Below, piece after piece: positions 1 through 7,358 of a stretch of DNA of 9,121 bases (its first letter is position 1; every line of letters starts with the position of its first letter). Under the pieces are notes generated by a model that did not search any database, was not told where the DNA came from, and worked only from the letters and a program-made list of their open reading frames with translations. The DNA is taken from contig JAIOOZ010000596.1 of the NCBI GenBank assembly GCA_021414185.1, forward strand, positions 1 to 9,121, given 5' to 3'. The stretch comes from Betaproteobacteria bacterium. Lineage in GTDB: Bacteria > Pseudomonadota > Gammaproteobacteria > Burkholderiales > SG8-41. A program made the position numbers and the translations under genes.

Positions 1-1008
1 TTGGTGACGCAGCACCACGGCGTTACCGTAACCGCCCTGGCGGCCCGCGATTTCCACCACGCCGTCTGCGGTCGCCTTTACGCGCGTGCCGGTCGGCGCG
101 CCGTAGTCTATGCCCTTGTGCGCGCGCCAGGTCTGGAGCACCGGATGGAAACGCGCGTTGCTGAACCCTGAGGTGATGCGCGAAAACTCCAGCGGCGAGC
201 GCAGGAACTGCTTGCGCAGGTTCTTGCCTTCGGGCGTGTAGTAGCCGCCCTCGTTGTCGGCGTATTCGAAATACACCGCTTTGTAGGGCTTGCCCTGATT
301 GATGAATTCCGCCGCCAGCACGCGGCCTGACCTGACCGGTTCGCCGCGGTCATAAAATACTTCGTAAACCACGCTGAAGCGGTCGCCCTTGCGCAAGTCG
401 CGGTGAAAGTCGATATCGGTCGAGAAAATATCGGCGATCTGCGTGGCGACGGTATCGGACAGGCCGGCCGCGTCGGTCGCGCCGAACAGCGAATTCCTGA
501 TCTCGGCCGATTTCATGAGCACGCGCCGCTCGAGCTGGACGAGTTCCTGTTTAACGACCAAGGCATCGGCGGTGCGATCGACGGACACCAGCGTGCCCGC
601 GTTCAGATAGCGCAGGCTCGCCAGCTTGCCGTCCGCATCGGCGGTCGCGCGCACGGTGCGGCCGGGAATCAATTGATAAAGCGCCCTGGCCTGCTGGTTG
701 TTGCGCAGGACCTGCGTTGCTTCGGGGTCATTGATTTGCAGCCGCGCGAGCAAGCTGGCAACGGTGTCGCCGCGCTGGATGCGTTCTTCGCGTGCGAAGG
801 TTAATTCCTGGGTGGGGGTCGGCGTCAAGGCCGGCAGCTGCAGTTCCTGAACCACGTTGTTAATGGTCAGTTTTTCAACCATCGTGTCCGGCGCGATCCC
901 GAACGCCGCGACCACGCCGAAGCAGGGTATTGCGATGAGGGCTGCCGCAAGTCGGTGGCGGAACGTAATATCGCCTATCTTGGCCGCAACTTTATGGGTT
1001 AAAATCAT
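1..1008 (-). CDS. M23-family (LytM-type) murein endopeptidase, C-terminus missing
   Basis: This is a zinc metallopeptidase expected to cut peptide cross-links in murein, acting in the periplasm from a membrane anchor. The ATG at 1008-1006 is the first start after an in-frame stop at 1023-1021, and 336 codons stay open to the left edge. Residues about 20-37 form a single hydrophobic signal-anchor segment. About residues 65-120 resemble the OapA/LysM-like domain common in these proteins (QRGDTVASLLARL). The M23 domain begins near residue 270 (TSGFSNARFHPVL) and contains HKGIDYGAPTGT, where H297 and D301 are the expected first zinc ligands of the HxxxD motif. The final HxH motif would lie beyond position 1, so the gene is truncated by the window, not visibly broken. 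It is divergent from tyrS, a pairing familiar in betaproteobacteria. No good Shine-Dalgarno sequence precedes the start. The family call is secure; the exact bond cleaved is not. Confidence 0.9.
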   Translation of the reverse strand, partial: MILTHKVAAKIGDITFRHRLAAALIAIPCFGVVAAFGIAPDTMVEKLTINNVVQELQLPALTPTPTQELTFAREERIQRGDTVASLLARLQINDPEATQVLRNNQQARALYQLIPGRTVRATADADGKLASLRYLNAGTLVSVDRTADALVVKQELVQLERRVLMKSAEIRNSLFGATDAAGLSDTVATQIADIFSTDIDFHRDLRKGDRFSVVYEVFYDRGEPVRSGRVLAAEFINQGKPYKAVYFEYADNEGGYYTPEGKNLRKQFLRSPLEFSRITSGFSNARFHPVLQTWRAHKGIDYGAPTGTRVKATADGVVEIAGRQGGYGNAVVLRHQ

Positions 1009-1087
1009 GCTTTTAGCATATTATCTTAAAGCCCCCCCTGGAGCGACTCGGCAAGCTTAGCAGAATGGTACCAGTGTGCAACCCTGA

Positions 1088-1104
1088 ATTTCACATTGTG
1101 AAAT
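1088..1104. promoter_or_regulatory. 17-bp palindrome in the tyrS/M23 divergent promoter region, candidate operator
   Basis: The sequence ATTTCACATTGTGAAAT is a perfect inverted repeat with 8-bp arms around a single central base at 1096. It lies 26 bp before the tyrS GTG. Just downstream, at 1109-1114, is TATGAT, five of six matches to a sigma-70 -10 box, so the palindrome would overlap the -35 region of a tyrS promoter. No convincing -35 hexamer is present. On the other strand TTGCAC (1081-1076) could be a -35 for the peptidase gene, but its -10 partner is poor. Symmetry of this size suits a dimeric repressor or activator. The identity of the regulator is unknown and the function is inferred. 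Confidence 0.4.
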
Positions 1105-1129
1105 ACATTATGATCATCTCAAGGCCACT

Positions 1130-2329
1130 GTGGCAGCGCTGACCGAGCAGCTCGAAATCATCAAACGCGGCTGCGATGAGCTGTTGGTCGAAGCCGAATT
1201 GGTCGACAAGTTGAAATCCGGCCGGCCGTTACGCGTCAAAGCGGGCTTCGACCCGACCGCGCCCGACCTGCACATCGGTCATACGGTGCTCATCAACAAG
1301 TTGCGGCAGTTGCAGGACCTCGGCCATCACGTCGTGTTCCTGATCGGTGACTTCACCGGCATGATCGGCGACCCCACCGGCAAAAACGCCACGCGTCCGC
1401 CGCTGACGCGCGACGAGGTCGCAGCCAACGCCAAAACCTATACCGCGCAGGTGTTCAAGATCCTCGACGCAGGCAAGACGGAGATCGCATTCAACTCGAC
1501 GTGGATGGACAAGTTCTCGTCGGCCGACATGATCAAGCTCGCTGCAACGCATACCGTCGCGCGCATGCTCGAGCGCGACGATTTCGGCAAGCGTTACAAA
1601 ACGAACCAGCCGATTGCCATCCACGAGTTTCTCTACCCGCTGGTGCAGGGCTACGATTCAGTGGCATTGAAAGCAGACCTCGAGCTCGGCGGCACCGACC
1701 AGAAATTCAATCTGCTGATGGGGCGCGAACTGCAGAAGCACTACGCGCAGCCGCCGCAATGCATATTGACGATGCCTTTGCTCGAAGGTCTCGACGGCGT
1801 CAACAAGATGTCGAAATCGCTGGCCAACTACGTCGGCATTACCGACAGTCCGAACGACATGTTCGGCAAGCTGATGTCGGCGTCCGACGTGCTGATGTGG
1901 CGCTATATCGAGCTGCTGTCTTTCGCGCCGCTCGTCACCGTCAGACAGTGGAAAAAAGAAGTCGAAGAAGGCCGCAATCCGCGCGATATCAAGGTCGGGT
2001 TCGCGCAGGAAATCGTGGCGCGTTTCCACTCCCGGGCGGCCGCGGACTCGGCACTGGCCGATTTTGAATCGCGTTTCAAACAGGGCGAGATACCGGCTGA
2101 CATTGCCGAAGTGACCGTAACCGCCGGCGCGGACGGAATCGCGATCGCGAACCTGCTGAAGGAAGCCGGGTTGACCGCGAGCACCTCGGAGTCATTGCGC
2201 ATGATTGCGCAGGGCGGCGTCAAGCTCGACGGTGAAAAGGTCAGCGACAAGGCGCTCAAGCTCGCCGCCGGTATGCAGGTCGTGGTGCAGGTAGGCAAGC
2301 GCAAGTTTGCGCGCGTTAAGCTGACTTAA
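1130..2329 (+). CDS. tyrS: Tyrosyl-tRNA synthetase, type 2
   Basis: This enzyme charges tRNA-Tyr with tyrosine using ATP in the cytoplasm. The 399-residue product is full length for the bacterial type-2 (TyrZ-like) class I enzyme. The class I signature HIGH is at residues 48-51 (PDLHIGHT), the catalytic loop KMSKS is at 226-230, and a C-terminal S4 RNA-binding domain spans roughly 337-399 (GGVKLDGEKVSD). Conserved tyrosine-pocket segments such as GDFTGMIGDPTG and LELGGTDQKFN are present. The start is GTG at 1130; it gives the expected N-terminus, no in-frame ATG lies nearby, and a modest AAGG lies 5 bp upstream. The gene is divergent from the M23 peptidase and converges on the flavoprotein gene with only 7 bp between the stop codons. 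A palindrome upstream may regulate it. Nothing looks damaged. Confidence 0.97.
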   Translation: MAALTEQLEIIKRGCDELLVEAELVDKLKSGRPLRVKAGFDPTAPDLHIGHTVLINKLRQLQDLGHHVVFLIGDFTGMIGDPTGKNATRPPLTRDEVAANAKTYTAQVFKILDAGKTEIAFNSTWMDKFSSADMIKLAATHTVARMLERDDFGKRYKTNQPIAIHEFLYPLVQGYDSVALKADLELGGTDQKFNLLMGRELQKHYAQPPQCILTMPLLEGLDGVNKMSKSLANYVGITDSPNDMFGKLMSASDVLMWRYIELLSFAPLVTVRQWKKEVEEGRNPRDIKVGFAQEIVARFHSRAAADSALADFESRFKQGEIPADIAEVTVTAGADGIAIANLLKEAGLTASTSESLRMIAQGGVKLDGEKVSDKALKLAAGMQVVVQVGKRKFARVKLT

Positions 2330-2336
2330 CGAGCGG

Positions 2337-3446
2337 TCAGGTTTTCAAGTTGTAGCGCGCAACAAAATTGCGGTCGATGTAATTCTTCCAGCGCCATACC
2401 CATGCGCCTTCCAGCTTATATCGACCATACGACGCAACCGCGTATTTGTTTCCGCCGCTGATCAAAGCCAGCGCCAAACGCTGCGGACGGTATTTCGCAA
2501 GTGGTTTGCCGCTCAACGCGTTGCGCAAGTTTTCCGCGAGCGGCGGCCCCTGGCGCACCGCATATACGCCGGACTTCGGATAGGCGTGTCCCTGTATCGT
2601 TGCGCAATCGCCCGCCGCAAACACCCCGCCATGCGAAGTTGATTGCAGGTGCTCATCGACGGCGACAAAGCCCCGCGCGTCGAGCGTGAGTCCCGTATTG
2701 GTCAACCATGTCGGCGCACCGGCACCGGTCGCCCAGATGGTCGCGTCGGTTGCAATGCGGGTCGCGTTGGACGTCACGACTGCCGAGGGTTCCACGCGCT
2801 CGATGCGCGAATTGAGATGCACTTCAATTCCGCGTTGCGACAGCAGGTGTTCCAGCGCGGCACGCGTGCCGGGGTTGTGGTCGGGCAATAGGGCGTGCGC
2901 ATCGGACATCAGCGCAAAGCGCGTCGTTGCCAATGGCGTCAGACGGTATTGCATGGCCAGCACGAGTTCGACGCCTGCGGCACCGCCGCCGACTACTACG
3001 ACATTTCGCAGTTGGCCGGAGCGCGCTCCCTCAACCAGTTTGTCCCACTGCTGGACAAAGCCGGAAAACGGTTTTACGGCAATTGCATAATCGGCTGCGC
3101 CAGCTACTCCGGCGGTAGACGGCACCGATCCTACATCGAGCGAGATCAGGTCGTAATCAAGAGACGTTCCGTCACTCAGTGCGAGCTGACGTTGCGTGGT
3201 ATCGATGGCGCACGCACTTGCCTGCACGAAGCGGGCGTTGGCCCGATGCGCGAGTGAGGCGAGATCGATGCGGCAATCGTGAAAATCGTAGTGACCCGCG
3301 ATCAGGCCTGGCAGCATGCCCGTATACGTGGCAAAACGCGCCGTGTCGACGAGAGTGATTCCGGTATTCGGAACAGGGTGCGCGCCGAACCGTCGCACCA
3401 CCTCGATATGACTGTGGCCGCCCCCGACCAGCACCACGCGGTTCAC
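2337..3446 (-). CDS. FAD/NAD(P)-dependent oxidoreductase, SelD-N-terminal-like family, stand-alone form
   Basis: This is a 369-residue two-dinucleotide-binding flavoprotein related to NDH-2 enzymes. The FAD Rossmann motif is at residues 6-16 (VLVGGGHSHIE), followed by the family hallmark YTGMLPGLIAGHY at 41-53. The NAD(P) motif VVGGGAAGVE is at 151-160, the second FAD motif GVFAAGDCA at 274-282, and a conserved tail WVWRWKNYIDR at 349-359. It closely resembles the N-terminal half of SelD fusion proteins (as I recall, TIGR03169), but there is no SelD domain here; it stops after the flavoprotein module. No CxxC pair is visible, so it is not a classic disulfide reductase. I chose the GTG at 3446 because the Rossmann strand starts there; the open frame extends to 3956, but that part lies over msrA and has arginine-rich shadow composition. 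It sits 17 bp downstream of msrA, suggesting co-transcription, without a clear ribosome-binding site. Substrate and partner are unknown. Confidence 0.88.
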   Translation of the reverse strand: MNRVVLVGGGHSHIEVVRRFGAHPVPNTGITLVDTARFATYTGMLPGLIAGHYDFHDCRIDLASLAHRANARFVQASACAIDTTQRQLALSDGTSLDYDLISLDVGSVPSTAGVAGAADYAIAVKPFSGFVQQWDKLVEGARSGQLRNVVVVGGGAAGVELVLAMQYRLTPLATTRFALMSDAHALLPDHNPGTRAALEHLLSQRGIEVHLNSRIERVEPSAVVTSNATRIATDATIWATGAGAPTWLTNTGLTLDARGFVAVDEHLQSTSHGGVFAAGDCATIQGHAYPKSGVYAVRQGPPLAENLRNALSGKPLAKYRPQRLALALISGGNKYAVASYGRYKLEGAWVWRWKNYIDRNFVARYNLKT

Positions 3447-3463
3447 GGGGACGGCAGCGGCCG

Positions 3464-4096
3464 CTACTCCGGCGCCTTGCCCCACAGCTCTTTCAGGCGG
3501 TTGTCGCGTCCGCAGCCGCTGCGGTAATACTTGTAGCGCAGCGGATTTTTCGTATAGAAATCCTGGTGGTAATCCTCGGCGGGATAGAACTCCGCGGCGC
3601 GGGTGATCTCCGTGACAATCGGGGCGCTGAACGGCTTGTTGCGGTCGAGTGCCGATTTGGACGCTTCGGCAAGACGCCGCTGGTCTTCGTCGTGATAAAA
3701 AATCCCGGAGCGATACTGCGAACCGCGGTCGCAGAACTGCTGGTCTTTGACCGTCGGGTCGATGTTGTGCCAGAACACGTCGAGCAGCTTGTCGTAAGTC
3801 ACTTTTTTCGGGTCGTAGACGACTTGCACGGCTTCGGTATGGCCAGTGCGGCCCGAGGAAACTTCTTCGTAAGTCGGATTTTTTTTCTGCCCGCCGATAT
3901 ACCCGGAGGTAGTGGAGATCACGCCCGGCAGCACGTCGAACGGTTGCTCCATGCACCAGAAGCAGCCGCCAGCGAAGGTCGCTTTCGCGGTAGCGGGAGC
4001 CGCCGCCGGTTTGCCGGTCTGCGCGTAGCCCGCAGTCGCGCTGGCAAGAACGAGCGTTGCGCCGAGCGCGAGCAATGCATTGCGGATGATGCTCAT
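3464..4096 (-). CDS. msrA: Peptide-methionine (S)-S-oxide reductase MsrA, probably periplasmic
   Basis: MsrA reduces the S-epimer of methionine sulfoxide in proteins, repairing oxidative damage. The product is 210 residues. Residues 1-25 form a signal peptide ending in a GYA|Q cleavage site, so this copy is probably exported. The catalytic motif GGCFWCMEQPF gives Cys45 as the nucleophile, with Cys48 beside it. Further family blocks are SSGRTGHTEAVQVVYDP, FWHNIDP, GSQYRSGIFY and the C-terminal YRSGCGRDNRLKELWG, whose Cys195 is the likely resolving cysteine. The ATG at 4096-4094 is chosen because AGGAG lies 9 bp upstream (4110-4106) and because it begins the signal peptide; the open frame extends to 4186 but only adds charged residues. 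It is the first gene of a leftward pair with the flavoprotein. A periplasmic MsrA needs an electron supply, which this sequence does not identify. Confidence 0.95.
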   Translation of the reverse strand: MSIIRNALLALGATLVLASATAGYAQTGKPAAAPATAKATFAGGCFWCMEQPFDVLPGVISTTSGYIGGQKKNPTYEEVSSGRTGHTEAVQVVYDPKKVTYDKLLDVFWHNIDPTVKDQQFCDRGSQYRSGIFYHDEDQRRLAEASKSALDRNKPFSAPIVTEITRAAEFYPAEDYHQDFYTKNPLRYKYYRSGCGRDNRLKELWGKAPE

Positions 4097-4235
4097 GGAA
4101 CCGTTCTCCTGAAAATGAAGGCGCCTGTCGTGGCCAGCGCGTGTCGGGGTTAGTCGCCGCGCCCCGGCATTCCTTGCATGCCGCATGATATCAGCCTCAT
4201 GTCGTCATCCGGTCTTCAGCGGAGCCAGGCGCCGC
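4097..4235. other. Divergent intergenic region between msrA and the pstS Pho box
   Basis: This stretch contains the msrA leader and its AGGAG ribosome-binding site at 4110-4106, read on the minus strand. I find no convincing sigma-70 promoter for msrA and no RNA gene. Two weak inverted repeats (arms 4145-4149 with 4162-4166, and 4166-4170 with 4178-4182) have only 5-bp stems and no T-tract, so I do not assign them a role. Confidence 0.5.
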
Positions 4236-4269
4236 GCGTCACGAAGCTGTAACAAACGGCGTCTATCAT
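4236..4269 (+). promoter_or_regulatory. PhoB-dependent promoter of pstS: Pho box and -10 element
   Basis: Two 7-bp direct repeats, GCGTCAC (4236-4242) and CTGTAAC (4247-4253), are separated by exactly 4 bp, the 11-bp periodicity of a PhoB dimer site. Against the E. coli Pho box (CTGTCAT, 4 bp, CTGTCAC) they match at 4 of 7 and 6 of 7 positions. A -10 like TATCAT (4264-4269) starts 10 bp after the second repeat, which is the usual distance when the box replaces a -35 element. Transcription should start near 4276, leaving a leader of about 40 nt before pstS. Site geometry and the downstream gene agree; binding itself is inferred. Confidence 0.75.
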
Positions 4270-4317
4270 GCGCCCATCTTGCAGATTCCTTTCGTGCATA
4301 CCAACTGGAGACAGGTC

Positions 4318-5370
4318 ATGAAATCCGAAACGATCCAACGATTTATCGCGTGTGCGGCGATGGCGCTCGCAGTCGCGACAACGACGACATCCGCGACAGC
4401 CGCCGACATCACCGGCGCCGGCGCGACTTTCCCCTATCCGATTTATTCCAAGTGGGCGGAAGCCTACCGCGCAAAAACCGGCGTTGGCCTCAATTATCAA
4501 TCGATCGGTTCCGGCGGGGGCATCAAGCAAATCACCGCCAAAACGGTCGATTTCGGCGCCTCGGATGCACCGCTGGATGCCGAAAAACTGGAGAAAGACG
4601 GCCTCGTGCAGTTCCCTATGGTCATGGGCGGCGTGGTGCCGGTCTACAACCTCGAAGGCATCAAACCGGGCGGTGTGCGTTTGACTGGCGCCCTGCTGGC
4701 CGACATCTATCTCGGCAAAATAACCAAGTGGAACGCGCCCGCCATCGCGGCGCTGAACAAAGGTGTCAAGCTGCCGGACCAGGATATTACAGTGGTCGCC
4801 CGCTCCGACGGTTCGGGCACGACATTTATCTTTACGCACTACCTGTCCAAGGTAAGCGCCGAGTGGAAGGACAAGGTCGGCAACAATACCTCAGTGAAAT
4901 GGGCTACCGGCGTTTCCGGCAAAGGTAACGAAGGTGTAGCGGCTTATGTGCAGCGGCTGTCCGGTTCGATCGGCTACGTCGAATACGCCTACGCATTGCA
5001 GAACAAGATGTCTTACGCGCTGCTGCAAAACAAGGACGGCAACTTTGTCGCCCCTGACGACAAGTCTTTCCGCGCGGCAGCCGCCAATGCGCAATGGGAC
5101 AAAGCGCCCGGCTTTAACCTGATGCTGACCGACCAGACCGGCAAGGAAAGTTGGCCGCTTACCGGCGCGACCTTCATTCTGATGCACAAAAAGCAGGACA
5201 AGCCGGAGAACGCGGCGATTGCGCTCAAGTTTTTCGACTGGGCGTACGAAAGCGGCGACAAGCTGGCGCTCGACCTCGACTATGTGCCGATGCCGGACAG
5301 TGTCGTGAAACTGGTCAAGGCCGAATGGAAGAAGATTCAGGACGCGTCGGGCAAGCCGGTGGCGTTTTAA
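4318..5370 (+). CDS. pstS: Periplasmic phosphate-binding protein PstS
   Basis: PstS captures inorganic phosphate in the periplasm and delivers it to the PstCAB transporter. The product is 350 residues, typical of the family. Residues 1-29 are a signal peptide ending in ATAA|D, with no lipobox. The mature protein begins with ITGAGATFPYPIYSKW, and the phosphate site is marked by SIGSGGGI (62-69), DFGASDAPL (78-86) and RSDGSGTT (162-169). The ATG at 4318 is preceded by GGAG (4307-4310, 7-bp gap) and starts the signal peptide; an in-frame ATG at 4279 would put 13 extra residues in front and lies almost at the predicted transcription start. It is the first gene of the pst operon behind a Pho box, and a terminator follows it, so it should be made in excess over the permease genes. 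Confidence 0.97.
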   Translation: MKSETIQRFIACAAMALAVATTTTSATAADITGAGATFPYPIYSKWAEAYRAKTGVGLNYQSIGSGGGIKQITAKTVDFGASDAPLDAEKLEKDGLVQFPMVMGGVVPVYNLEGIKPGGVRLTGALLADIYLGKITKWNAPAIAALNKGVKLPDQDITVVARSDGSGTTFIFTHYLSKVSAEWKDKVGNNTSVKWATGVSGKGNEGVAAYVQRLSGSIGYVEYAYALQNKMSYALLQNKDGNFVAPDDKSFRAAAANAQWDKAPGFNLMLTDQTGKESWPLTGATFILMHKKQDKPENAAIALKFFDWAYESGDKLALDLDYVPMPDSVVKLVKAEWKKIQDASGKPVAF

Positions 5371-5406
5371 GCCAGACGTTGCACGATACTTCAACCTGAC
5401 GGTAAT

Positions 5407-5436
5407 GCGAGAGGCTTGTGCCTCTCGCGCTTTTTT
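5407..5436 (+). terminator. Intrinsic terminator or attenuator between pstS and pstC
   Basis: GCGAGAGGC (5407-5415) pairs perfectly with GCCTCTCGC (5420-5428) around a 4-nt TTGT loop, followed by GC and six T residues (5431-5436). It lies 36 bp after the pstS stop and just before pstC. A 9-bp GC-rich stem with a T-tract is a strong factor-independent terminator. Inside an operon it probably ends most transcripts after pstS, with read-through feeding pstCAB-phoU. The inverted repeat could also protect the pstS mRNA 3' end. Confidence 0.9.
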
Positions 5437-5447
5437 CAGAGACAGCC

Positions 5448-6464
5448 ATGCCACCCAGAGACGCCACCGCAATTGCAGCGCCTTTCGAGACCGGAGCGCA
5501 GTACGCCTATAATCAGCAACCCAAGCCGGTGGAAAGGCTCGTCTGGATGGATGCATTTTTCAGGAACCTGACGCGGTGCTCCGCGTTCTTCGTATTCTCG
5601 ATACTCGCGGCGATCCTGGTCTCGCTGATTGTGCACAGCCAGCTTACGCTTTCGAAGTTCGGCTTCAATTTTTTGTTCAACGCCGAGTGGGACCCGGTGA
5701 CCGAGGAATTCGGCGCGCTGGTGCCGATTTACGGCACGCTGGTGAGTTCCGCGATTGCCATGATCATCGGCATTCCCGTGAGTTTCGGCATTGCGTTGTT
5801 TCTCACCGAACTGTCGCCGAACTGGCTCAAGCGCCCGCTGGGCACCGCGATCGAAATGCTCGCCGCGATTCCAAGCATCATTTATGGCATGTGGGGTCTG
5901 TTCGTATTCGCGCCGCTGTTCGCCGAGTATGTGCAGCCCGTGCTGATAAAGACGTTTGGCGCGTTGCCGATTTTCGGCCCGCTGTTCAAAGGCCCGGCGA
6001 TGGGCATCGGCATGCTGACTGCCGGCATCATCCTCGCGGTCATGGTGATCCCGTTCATTACCGCCGTGATGCGCGATGTATTTGAGCTGGTGCCGCCGCT
6101 CCTGAAAGAGTCCGCGTACGGTCTCGGTGCGACCACCTGGGAAGTCGTGTGGCGAGTGGTGCTGCCGTATACCAAGATAGGCGTGGTCGGCGGTGTCATG
6201 CTCGGCCTCGGCCGCGCGCTCGGCGAAACCATGGCGGTCACGTTTGTCATCGGCAACGCGCACCGGTTGAGTACCTCGTTGCTTGCTCCCGGCAACAGCA
6301 TTGCGTCGTCGCTTGCCAACGAGTTCACAGAAGCCGTCGGCGATCTGCATTCCGCCGCGCTGATTGAGCTCGGACTGATCCTGTTTCTCATCACCACCAT
6401 CGTGCTGGCCTTGTCGAAGCTGCTCTTGTTGCAGCTATCCAAGCGAGAAGGCAAACAGACCTAG
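5448..6464 (+). CDS. pstC: Phosphate ABC transporter permease PstC
   Basis: PstC is one of the two inner-membrane subunits forming the phosphate channel of the Pst importer. The 338-residue protein has a cytoplasmic N-terminus of about 40 residues, then about six membrane segments (roughly 44-64, 93-120, 136-160, 185-208, 243-270, 302-326). The ABC-permease EAA loop, which docks on PstB, is at about 221-260 (ESAYGLGATTWEVVWRVVLP, then GRALGET). The ATG at 5448 was chosen because an in-frame GTG at 5418 falls within the terminator hairpin; the ribosome site is a modest AGAGA. The extra hydrophilic N-terminus, compared with the E. coli protein, precedes the first membrane segment. The stop is 8 bp before pstA and overlaps its ribosome-binding site, so the two are probably translationally coupled. 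Confidence 0.96.
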   Translation: MPPRDATAIAAPFETGAQYAYNQQPKPVERLVWMDAFFRNLTRCSAFFVFSILAAILVSLIVHSQLTLSKFGFNFLFNAEWDPVTEEFGALVPIYGTLVSSAIAMIIGIPVSFGIALFLTELSPNWLKRPLGTAIEMLAAIPSIIYGMWGLFVFAPLFAEYVQPVLIKTFGALPIFGPLFKGPAMGIGMLTAGIILAVMVIPFITAVMRDVFELVPPLLKESAYGLGATTWEVVWRVVLPYTKIGVVGGVMLGLGRALGETMAVTFVIGNAHRLSTSLLAPGNSIASSLANEFTEAVGDLHSAALIELGLILFLITTIVLALSKLLLLQLSKREGKQT

Positions 6465-6472
6465 GAGCAAGG

Positions 6473-7324
6473 ATGTTGAGCGCCATTTCCCCAACCAACA
6501 AGATCTACCATCGCCGGCGCCTGGTCAACGCGCTGATGCTGTTCATCTCCGGCCTGACACTGTTATTCGGCCTGTTCTGGCTGGCATGGATAATAATTAC
6601 GCTGCTGTACGAGGGTTTCAATGCGTTAGGCCCGACGTTGTTCACCCTGAATACGCCGCCGCCCGGCAGCAATGGCGGGCTGCTGAATGCCATAGTCGGC
6701 AGCTTGCTGATGGCCGTGATGGGAACATTGATCGGCACACCCATCGGCATTCTGGCCGGCACCTACCTCGCCGAGTTCGGAAGCCGCGGCTGGCTGGCCC
6801 CGGCGACGCGTTTCATCAACGACATTCTGCTGTCAGCGCCTTCCATCGTGATCGGGCTTTTCATTTATTCGGTTTATGTTGCGAAGGTCGGGCATTTCGC
6901 CGGCTGGGGCGGCGCGCTCGCGTTGTCGCTCATCGTGATCCCGGTCGTCGTGCGCACCACTGACGACATGCTGAAACTGGTACCCGACAGTCTGCGCGAG
7001 GCCGCGGTCGCGCTGGGTGCGCCGACCTGGAAAATGATCGTTTTCGTGTCCTATCGCGCGGCCAAGGCTGGCATCGTCACCGGTATCCTGCTCGCGGTGG
7101 CGCGCATCAGCGGCGAGACCGCGCCCCTCTTGTTTACCGCGCTGAACAACCAATTCTTTTCGCTCAATATGAACGCGCCCATGGCGAATCTGCCGGTGGT
7201 GATATTCCAGTTCGCCATGAGCCCCTATCCCGACTGGCATCGCCTGGCGTGGGGCGGCGCGATCCTGATCACGCTTGGCGTGCTTGGCCTTAACATTCTC
7301 GCGCGCGTGATGTTTCGCCGCTGA
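6473..7324 (+). CDS. pstA: Phosphate ABC transporter permease PstA
   Basis: PstA is the second channel-forming subunit of the Pst importer in the inner membrane. It has 283 residues and about six membrane segments (roughly 19-46, 72-98, 116-139, 147-165, 198-222, 258-279). The EAA loop at about 174-216 reads LREAAVALGAPTWKMIVFV followed by ARISGETAP, typical of PstA. The ATG at 6473 has AGGAG (6463-6467) 5 bp upstream, which overlaps the pstC stop codon and supports coupling. After the gene a 34-bp gap without visible structure leads to pstB. Confidence 0.96.
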   Translation: MLSAISPTNKIYHRRRLVNALMLFISGLTLLFGLFWLAWIIITLLYEGFNALGPTLFTLNTPPPGSNGGLLNAIVGSLLMAVMGTLIGTPIGILAGTYLAEFGSRGWLAPATRFINDILLSAPSIVIGLFIYSVYVAKVGHFAGWGGALALSLIVIPVVVRTTDDMLKLVPDSLREAAVALGAPTWKMIVFVSYRAAKAGIVTGILLAVARISGETAPLLFTALNNQFFSLNMNAPMANLPVVIFQFAMSPYPDWHRLAWGGAILITLGVLGLNILARVMFRR

Positions 7325-7358
7325 ATCCGTACAAACCGTTAATTACCGGACTCAATCC

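Noticed and set aside
403..804. 133-codon plus-strand frame at the left end
   Set aside because: Opposite to the M23 peptidase gene, whose translation shows clear family motifs along the same stretch.
1501..2067. 188-codon frame inside tyrS in another plus-strand frame
   Set aside because: Arginine/alanine-rich shadow frame entirely within tyrS, without any family resemblance.
3447..3956. 170-residue N-terminal extension of the flavoprotein frame
   Set aside because: It lies entirely over msrA, has low-complexity arginine/proline-rich composition, and the Rossmann fold begins only at the GTG at 3446.
4145..4182. Short inverted repeats upstream of msrA as a terminator or operator
   Set aside because: Stems are only 5 bp with loops of 7-12 nt and no T-tract follows on either strand; expected by chance.
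4097..4186. Upstream start for msrA giving 30 extra residues
   Set aside because: The ATG at 4096 has an AGGAG at good spacing and begins a clean signal peptide; the extension would bury it.
5436..6350. 304-codon open frame on the minus strand opposite pstC
   Set aside because: Composition is rich in R, H, D, Q and E, the usual shadow of a hydrophobic permease in high-GC DNA; pstC on the other strand has full family motifs.
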